Of a stretch of DNA of 64,000 nucleotides, positions 61,713-64,000 are shown one piece after another. The DNA is from Apostichopus japonicus (taxonomy: Eukaryota > Echinodermata > Holothuroidea > Aspidochirotida > Stichopodidae). The stretch spans positions 20,166,821-20,230,820 of the forward strand of contig NC_092578.1 in NCBI RefSeq assembly GCF_037975245.1, given 5' to 3'. The number at the start of each line of letters is the position of its first letter. The stretch's first letter is position 1. The position numbers and the translations under genes are program-made. The notes beneath the pieces were generated by a model that had not been told where the DNA came from, made no database searches, and saw only the letters and a list, made by a program, of their open reading frames with translations.

Positions 61713-62559
61713 CTTTCATTCTTGTCTATTTCTAGTTCTTTGACTCATTTCCTTATCCTTCCCTGTTTGTTCTTCTTCTCTCTCTCCTTTTTTTTTCAAT
61801 GGTTTTATGGTGTGAGTCACCGCCAACCATTTTCATTCAAAAACAATATTGTTTGATTTTGTATTTTTTTAATTCTTAAGTTGTTCATAACTCAAGATGC
61901 AACATCTTTCAAAAGCAATATCAGAACAACTTTTAATATTTTTTTTTTATAAAAGCATTTATCATAATTAAAACTTAACAGTTGGAATCATTTTTGATGT
62001 ATTTCTTGTAGTTCTTCTTGTCTTTGTTCCAAGCTTGCTGTATTACAACAGACCATATAATGGATTCATATCATATACTGGTGGCAGACAATGAAACACT
62101 AAATACATTCCACCCTGTTAGGTGAAAACTAACAATAGTTGGCCCCAACTCAAGGTTGATAGAATCCCCAACTATATGGTTGATAGAATCTGGCATATTT
62201 TGACTGGCTAAAAGTAAGGTAGTCTGTGATGTCATAATGCTAGATGCTTTACAAAACCATTACATTCATATCCCAGTCTTCTTGATTTATTCTGGAATAT
62301 GATATCTTGCATTGTTTTGTTAGATGCCATGATGGCTGTTTCTTTCTTTCTTGGAAAGTGGCCTTTTTTTGTAAGATTATCCTCTGGATAAATGATTTCA
62401 ATGTTAAAAAGAAAGACAATTACGTTTTCTTTCATTTACCATGGTGACAATTCCCTCTGCTCTAGCCAGGAGCATTCACAAAATATTACCAAATGACATG
62501 AACTAACAGAAAAAGAACAACAGGGACATAGTCCGGAAGGGAAAAAAGCTTTGACTGCT
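61713..62559. other. AT-rich spacer without recognised feature
   Basis: No coding signature on either strand. A pyrimidine-rich patch lies at 61765-61797. Confidence 0.4.
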
Positions 62560-64000
62560 CCCTCATCTTGATACCCACTGGGGCAATGACCATAGACTGC
62601 TCCCTCATCTTGATACCCACTGGGGGGATGACCATAGACTGCTCCCTCGTCTTGATACCCACTGGGGGGGGGGGCGGATGACCATAGACTGCTCCCGCAT
62701 CTTGATACCCACTGGGGGGTGACCATAGACTGCTCCCTCGTCTTAATACCCACTGGGGGGATGACCATAGACTGCTCCCTCATCTTGATACCCACTGGGG
62801 GGATGACCATAGACTGCTCCCTCGTCTTGATACCCACTGGGGGGGGTGGATGACCATAGACTGCTCCCGCGTCTTGATACCCACTGGGGGATGACCATAG
62901 ACTGCTCCCTCGTCTTGATACCCACTGGGGGATGACCATAGACTGCTCCCTCGGCTTGATAGCCACTTTGGGTGGGATAACCATAGACTGCTCCCTCGGC
63001 TTGATACCGCTAACAACAGGGACATAGTCTAAGGGGATGACCATAACTGCTCCCTCATCTTGATACCCACTGGGGGGATGACCATAGACTGCTCCCTCGG
63101 CTTGATAATGCAAACAACAGGGACATAGTCTAGGGGGGGGGGGGATGACCATAGACTGCTCCCTCGCCTTGATACCCACTGGAGGGGGATGACCATAGAC
63201 TGCTCCCTCGTCTTGATACCCACTGGGGGGGTGGATGACCATAGACTGCTCCCGCGTCTTGATACCCACTGGGGGGGGGCGGATGACCATAGACTGCTCC
63301 CGCGTCTTGATACCCACTGGGGGGTGACCATAGACTGCTCCCTCGTCTTAATACCCACTGGGGGGATGACCATAGACTGCTCCCTCATCTTGATACCCAC
63401 TGGGGGGATGACCATGGACTGCTCCCTCGTCTTGATACCCACTGGGGGATGACCATAGACTGCTCCCTCGTCTTGATACCCACTGGGGGGGGCGGATGAC
63501 CATAGACTGCTCCCGCGTCTTGATACCCACTGGGGGGTGACCATAGACTGCTCCCTCGTCTTAATACCCACTGGGGGGATGACCATAGACTGCTCCCTCA
63601 TCTTGATACCCACTGGGGGGATGACCATAGACTGCTCCCTCGTCTTGATACCCACTGGGGGGGTGGATGACCATAGACTGCTCCCGCGTCTTGATACCCA
63701 CTGGGGGATGACCATAGACTGCTCCCTCATCTTGATACCCACTGGGGGATGACCATAGACTGCTCCCTCGGCTTGATAGCCACTGGGGGGGGGATGACCA
63801 TAGACTGCTCCCTCGTCTTGATACCCACTTTGGGTGGGATAACCATAGACTGCTCCCTCGGCTTGATACCGCTAACAACAGGGACATAGTCTAAGGGGGA
63901 TGACCATAACTGCTCCCTCATCTTGATACACTGGGGTGATGACCATAGACTGCTCCCTCGGCTTGATAACGCAAACAACAGGGACATAGTCTAGGGGGGG
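62560..64000. repeat. G-rich minisatellite of about 43 bp, cut by the right edge
   Basis: More than 30 copies of a unit with ATGACCATAGACTGCTCCCT and CTTGATACCCACTGGGGG, length-variable because the G-run ranges from about 5 to 10. Units with ACAACAGGGACATAGTCTA occur in pairs about 100 bp apart, and the pair recurs 861 bp later, so a block was duplicated. All the Gln/Glu/Ser-rich open frames over it on both strands are repeat artefacts. Confidence 0.95.

Noticed and set aside
62436-63987. Open frames of up to 293 codons (MGIKTREQSMVI-type repeats) on both strands
   Set aside because: Shadows of the G-rich minisatellite; frame shifts between copies and no unique sequence with coding character.

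Overview
The window is animal nuclear DNA. It is AT-rich, has introns with GT-AG splice sites, and holds two conserved metazoan genes surrounded by tandem repeats and transposon relics. No bacterial or organelle signature was seen. The exon layout is close to what I remember of the vertebrate orthologues. Together with short introns, many minisatellites and decayed DNA transposons, this suggests a marine invertebrate, perhaps an echinoderm or another invertebrate deuterostome. The species is a guess.

About 3.8-34.1 kb (minus strand): most of a large ankyrin-repeat gene of the ANKRD28/ANKRD44/ANKRD52 family, the regulatory ankyrin subunits of protein phosphatase 6. I assembled 22 phase-consistent coding exons (about 896 residues, mostly ankyrin repeats). 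The last roughly 150 residues of the family's usual length are not in the window and should lie beyond its left edge. Introns carry minisatellites with units of about 25, 30, 36, 42, 48, 50, 79 and 82 bp, a pogo-like inverted-repeat element, a MITE-like element and several copies of a dispersed repeat.

About 34.1-47.3 kb: the gap between the two genes. It has no convincing gene. It contains a TIR element (36.05-36.49 kb), a CpG-rich candidate promoter (about 40.2-40.56 kb), a nested pair of DNA transposons (41.23-45.37 kb, one inside the other, each with target-site duplications) and two LINE relics (45.5-47.07 kb).

About 47.3-60.2 kb (plus strand): a complete coding sequence for bifunctional coenzyme A synthase (COASY; PPAT plus DPCK), 8 coding exons and 542 residues. 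Its last intron holds two large minisatellites (48 bp and 98 bp units). About 60.2-64 kb is 3' flank, with a 67 bp array and a G-rich array running off the right edge.

The two genes are transcribed divergently and have unrelated housekeeping functions: phosphatase 6 targeting and CoA synthesis. The most unusual feature is a dispersed repeat family. All nine copies I recognise are oriented with the transcription of their host gene, and several carry a perfect DR1 nuclear-receptor motif. Minisatellites that repeat splice-site-like sequences dozens of times are the next most unusual. All similarity statements come from memory of the families; no database search was run.
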